64,000 bases of DNA from Bradysia coprophila (Eukaryota; Arthropoda; Insecta; Diptera; Sciaridae), in NCBI RefSeq assembly GCF_014529535.1, contig NW_023503616.1, positions 4,737,784-4,801,783 of the forward strand, read 5' to 3'. The notes below the pieces were generated by a model, which was not told the DNA's origin, ran no database searches, and saw only the letters and a program-made list of their open reading frames with translations. The position numbers and the translations under genes are program-made. Shown here piece by piece: positions 60,401-64,000 of this stretch (within the stretch, counting starts at the first letter, position 1; every line of letters starts with the position of its first letter).

Positions 60401-62054
60401 ATTGACCAACTATATAATGAGTTATTGTGTCACTATTTTCTCACATTTTCATCTTTTCTCTTGCTAGAGTTGTTAATCTAGATTTTTCGAATTCGGAATT
60501 AATAATACAATTAATATTTTTACAATATTAATAAATCTATCTGATTTCACGTTTAAGTTTCTTTGATTTAAAAACATTTATTAAAAAATCTCTTTACAGC
60601 TCCTCCTCCACCACCACCACCACCTCCACCTCCACCACCACCACGTAAGTATTGTTTACTTAAATCAATTTACAAAACAAAATTGACCGAATAATCTCTA
60701 CATGAACTCCAGAAGAATTAATTCCAAATATCAAATAAATTAAACTGAAAAATTCTGTTGTACTGGATATATTACCCTTCATCAAGTCCTTCAGCTAACT
60801 TTTTTCATAATTAATTTTTGTTTTTTTTTTAATCATCATTTGTCTCTCATTCGAATTCATATTTAAATTTTATTTAATCATCAAATTTTCAAACGTTTGC
60901 GTTTCTTTACAGCTCCCAAGTGCCCTCCAGGAACAACTGGACAATTCCCTAACTGCAAGCCACCTCCACCACCACCACGTAAGTAACAGTAATCATTTCT
61001 TTTTTATTTGTAAAATCAATCATTTACATTTATATTAGAAACAACACATTTTCGACCAGTAGTTAATCAGCTATCTCCTTAATAAAAATACATTTTTTAA
61101 TGGACCACAATTGGCACTCTGACGGATTTTTGTATCTGAAATTTAGATAGTAGAATGTGAGGTGCTTCGTAAAGATTAATTTTGGACTTATTGTTTCGGT
61201 TTCATAATTATCGGATTCCATTTCTTGAATAAAGAAATAAAATTGAGGAAATAACCGAAATTAATTGATTAACGTATACATTCATATTTGCAATTATTAA
61301 CTCTCACTCTCTTCTTGTAGCACCACCACCACCACCACCACCTCCACCACCACCACCACCACCACCACCACCTCCACCACCACCACCACCACCACCACCT
61401 CCACCACGTAAGTAACAGTAATCATTTCTTTTTTATTTGTAAAATCAAATATATATCAACATCCAAAGTCCAACGCACCACGTATTCCCATTCACATTCA
61501 ACTTAGAAACAGATAAATTTTTGGTATCTCTTTATTTAGTAGAATACAAGGTGCTTCGTTATGATATATAATTTGGATTTGTTCTAAAGGTTTTTCTTTC
61601 TAACTCGCCGAAATTGTTTTGGTTTCAAAATTATCAGATTTTATTTCTTGAATAAAAGAATTAATGAATGCAATTACTAACTCTTACTCTTTTCTTGTAG
61701 CACCACCACCACCACCACCACCACCACCTCCTCCACCACCACCTCCTCCACCACCACCACCACCACGTAAGTAGTCTTTTTTATTTTATTTTATGAAGAA
61801 ATCACAAAAAACCACCCAAACTTTTCAATTCAAATTCTATATAATATTCCAACAAAATCTATGATTACTCTTCAGTTCCCATTTTTAAGTCCCCTTTTTT
61901 CACTCATCAAATTTTTAACATTGTACATTTCTTTGCAGCTCCTAAGTGCCCACCAGGAACAGAAGGAGAATTCCCGAACTGCAGAGAACCAACCCAACCC
62001 ACAAAACCGGGCGGCGGATACGATTACCCAAAACCATCCGTGCCATTTGAATAA
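54468..62054 (+). CDS. Secreted modular polyproline protein, 19 exons
   Basis: Exons: 54468-54470 (ATG alone), 54982-55162, 55558-55611, 55737-55802, 56600-56659, 56902-56946, 57457-57534, 57637-57684, 57983-58057, 58346-58399, 58644-58673, 59099-59164, 59756-59839, 60188-60280, 60600-60644, 60913-60978, 61321-61407, 61701-61766, 61939-62054. Total 1317 nt, 438 aa. The signal peptide is MLIVLLLCAFATALP. Exons 3-18 are each a multiple of three and enter and leave in phase 1. Most begin AG|CTCCA or AG|CACCA and end CCAC|GTAAGT. There are three module kinds: a Cys block of form CPxGxxGxxPNC (exons 2, 5, 8, 12, 16, 19), DNEYLPPTTK (3, 9, 14) and pure polyproline (4, 6, 7, 10, 11, 13, 15, 17, 18). 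YNYPKPSIPF near the start is echoed by YDYPKPSVPF at the end. It is a probable extracellular or cuticular structural protein, inferred from composition. Small exons hidden in the longer introns may be missed. Confidence 0.88.
55994..56008. repeat. Solo end of MITE family 1
   Basis: AACGCACTTCAAGCA lies in intron 4 of the proline-rich gene without an opposite end nearby. It is probably a deleted copy. Confidence 0.5.
58879..59029. mobile_element. MITE family 1 copy in intron 11 of the proline-rich gene
   Basis: The ends AACTCACTTCAAG and TTGCTTGCAGTGCGTT and an interior nearly identical to 10854-11009. The duplicated intron at about 60835-60865 lacks it, giving an empty site for comparison. 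Confidence 0.8.
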
Positions 62055-62216
62055 ACTTGATTCAAATACCAAATTAAGAATTTCAGCAACAACGAAATGA
62101 ATTGGACACAGATTACCGTTCATACTAAATTCTGTTGTCGTACAATATTTTAATCTTTTGAATAGGATTGCAAATTTTGTACATTTATAGCTATAGAAAT
62201 GTAAATAATTTTTTAA

Positions 62217-62222
62217 ATAAAA
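62217..62222 (+). promoter_or_regulatory. Poly(A) signal of the proline-rich gene
   Basis: AATAAA about 165 bp after the stop codon, followed by an A-rich run. Confidence 0.65.
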
Positions 62223-63095
62223 AAACAATGAAATTTATTTGAGCATTTTTACATTCTACGGATGGAAAGAAAGTTCAACTTTCATTTCCGATTTTGACGT
62301 TCGACAGATGACACTACTTTCTATGTTGATGGTGAACTATTTCAATATCGGAGATAAGTATGTTTTCACACAAAAAAAAAAATCGTGAAGCATTTGCAAC
62401 ATAATTAAACAAAGAAATCATTGTCGAACAAGGATATCCTAGTTCTCTCAAATTCCCTATCGTTTCTTAAAACTCTTGTATTAGGAAATAATCGTGACTG
62501 TCATAACATTTTATTTATCTTCCTCAAACGATAGCCAATTTTTCCTTTCACTACGGGCATTTGCCCTAATTGCCCCTAAGGGACGCAAACATTACATTGA
62601 ATCGTGTTCAATTTGTGGGAATTAAAACGAAGAACTTTTTCGTAAACGGAGACCGTACGATTCGTGCTTTACTCTTCCCATAAAATTGATTTTATGCAAT
62701 TCAGTGATGATATTTGCATCTCACGCAGCCTGCGTGTAATGTTATAAGAACGAATTTTATCGCATTTAAATTTTGCAAGGGACTGACGTCACACTATGAA
62801 CATCATCGATATTTATTCGATTTTCTTCATTCATCTAAATCGTGAATTATCGCACACGACGTCTTGCCGACCTCGACTTCGCCTCGGATTGGCAATCTGA
62901 CATCTAGTGCGATAATATACCTTCATACTAATCTTGTTACATAAATAACTATTATGCAATTGCATTGCAATTATTACAGTGCATTTTGAAAAATCTACTG
63001 TAATGTCAAAACATTTATAATTGTTTCAGTGTCTAAATGGAGTACATTAACACCCTGATAGTTACACAGTGTGTAATTTGACATGGCTTTGCGCA
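62223..63095. other. Intergenic, repeat-like
   Basis: No gene is seen. It contains the small hairpin at 62846-62916. The rest is AT-rich DNA without credible frames. Confidence 0.45.
62846..62916. repeat. 71-bp hairpin with GC-rich loop
   Basis: The ends ATTATCGCAC and GTGCGATAAT are perfect complements. An inner stem CTTGCCGACC / GGATTGGCAA surrounds TCGACTTCGCCTCGG. It is similar in design to the elements at 9024 and 11603. Confidence 0.6.
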
Positions 63096-63300
63096 GATTA
63101 GATTAGATTAGATTAGATTAGATGGGAGGGTGTAAGCCCAGCACCTAAGCCTCAGATGGGCCTGTTGTGCTATTGTACAAGTCTCTTGATCATATGTACT
63201 GTGATTTTACATCATATCTCTCCCGACTTAGATTGTTCACAAATCGACCGTGTGTTAACGTCCCATACGTTGTGAATTCTCCAAGCCGTGGGTGGTATGC
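63096..63300 (-). repeat. Probable LINE 3' end with (TAATC)n tail
   Basis: (GATTA)5 at 63096-63120 on the plus strand is TAATC repeats on the minus strand. There it ends a run reading CCATCTGAGGCTTAGGTGC and GGGCTTACACCCTCCC. A short pentamer tail after unique 3' sequence is typical of insect non-LTR elements. Coding remains were not recognised in the following 500 bp. Confidence 0.45.
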
Positions 63301-63777
63301 GAATACCACAACCATCACTAATTGACCTGTACATTTTCCCAAAGATGGCGCTATCAACATTGTCATGTTGTAGCTCTTTCTACTATTGACATTATGTCGA
63401 TATGGTTTCTTTTATGGAGAACGCGAATGTTGGGTTTTTTGATATTTCCGACTTTGTTACGGTTACGGCTATTAGTTTTAGGTAATAGCAAGTGTCTAAT
63501 CACCATAGGCCATGAGTTGCCTCTTCGTATAAATCGCCATGCCACCATGTGACTGAACTCGTTCTGGCGTTGCAGGTTGTACCGTTTGAATGATTCGTAT
63601 TTCGTCATATCCCTTGACATCCATACAACGTATCAATCAATAGATCTGTTAAACCTCGCGGTCATTTTGGGAGTACAAGATAGTTTCTGTATCTTGGGAT
63701 TGTACCACAGCAAATTTGTAAAAAATTTGCTATGTGGTTGGGGTGTCAAATGAGAACCCGAGGCGTTTGTACCTTAC

Positions 63778-63860
63778 CTGCACTAAAATTGACTGCCAGA
63801 TGCCATACGGCAATGTGTCATTTTCGTACATTAATCGAGCACGTAATTTAGCATTAGCTT
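63778..63860 (-). CDS. Possible internal exon of an unrecognised gene at the right edge
   Basis: On the minus strand the acceptor ACTCTACCAG is followed by 83 nt (2 + 27 codons) and the strong donor CAG|GTAAGG. It would encode ANAKLRARLMYENDTLPYG and then IWQSILVQ, which has a protein-like mix of residues and no stop. A second donor-like CG|GTAGGT lies near 63989, suggesting an upstream exon mostly outside the window. I do not recognise the family, and a chance match of signals is possible. Confidence 0.35.
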
Positions 63861-64000
63861 CTGGTAGAGTCGATTGTTAATCCGTAACCGACGCCACGAA
63901 GCACATGTTAAATAACAAAGGAAATAACACAATTGTTGATATCGCACAATGAGGCGAGAACGACTTTATTGATCAAAGAGAAAATGACCTACCGAGAACA

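Noticed and set aside
63322-63620. Overlapping frames on both strands, possibly LINE-derived
   Set aside because: No reverse transcriptase, endonuclease or gag motif could be recognised, so they are not called as genes.

Overview
The window is nuclear DNA of an insect, most likely a dipteran. It is AT-rich, has mostly short GT-AG introns and is littered with small inverted-repeat transposons. Several genes are recognisable insect orthologues: Hippo kinase, Jarid2, BLOC-1 subunit 4, WDR89 and an ABCC/MRP4-type transporter. The divergence from Drosophila, together with the repeat load, suggests a lower (nematoceran) fly. That placement is inference only.

Layout from left to right. (1) 1-4137, minus: a large Lys/Ser-rich, probably nuclear protein that runs off the left edge. 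Its 1.8-kb intron hosts a complete intronless short-chain dehydrogenase gene on the opposite strand (1829-2584). (2) 4138-6825: no gene seen. (3) 6826-9623, minus: hippo (hpo), rebuilt as eight coding exons giving 571 aa, from a 14-nt start-codon exon to the SARAH domain. (4) 9.9-13 kb: a nest of transposable elements and a 152-bp tandem repeat, followed by gene-poor AT-rich DNA to 20.4 kb. (5) 20532-23124, plus: a secreted glycine-rich, cuticle-like protein with a clear TATA/Inr promoter. It is tail-to-tail with (6) 23355-27636, minus: a complete 1282-aa ABCC transporter in seven exons. (7) 30043-37155, plus: Jarid2, five exons, 1957 aa. (8) 39749-41300, minus (WDR89) and 41803-42404, plus (BLOC-1 subunit 4): a divergent pair sharing about 500 bp, each with one predicted GC-AG intron. 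(9) 42.4-54.4 kb: gene-poor, with several foldback elements and short tandem repeats. (10) 54468-62054, plus: a secreted proline-rich protein built from 19 tiny exons, 17 of them symmetric phase 1-1 modules. (11) 62.2-64 kb: repeat remnants and one possible minus-strand exon at the right edge.

No operon-like logic is expected. Housekeeping and signalling genes (hpo, Jarid2, WDR89, Blos4, ABCC) sit beside two cuticle-type secreted genes. Both secreted genes have an intron at or just after the start codon, inside the signal peptide.

The most unusual object is the modular polyproline gene. Three module types (a Cys block CPxGxxGxxPNC, a DNEYLPPTTK block and pure polyproline) alternate as interchangeable exons. 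A recent block duplication is dated relative to a transposon insertion by an empty site. Exon borders were placed by hand from splice consensus, reading frame and family similarity. No search was run.
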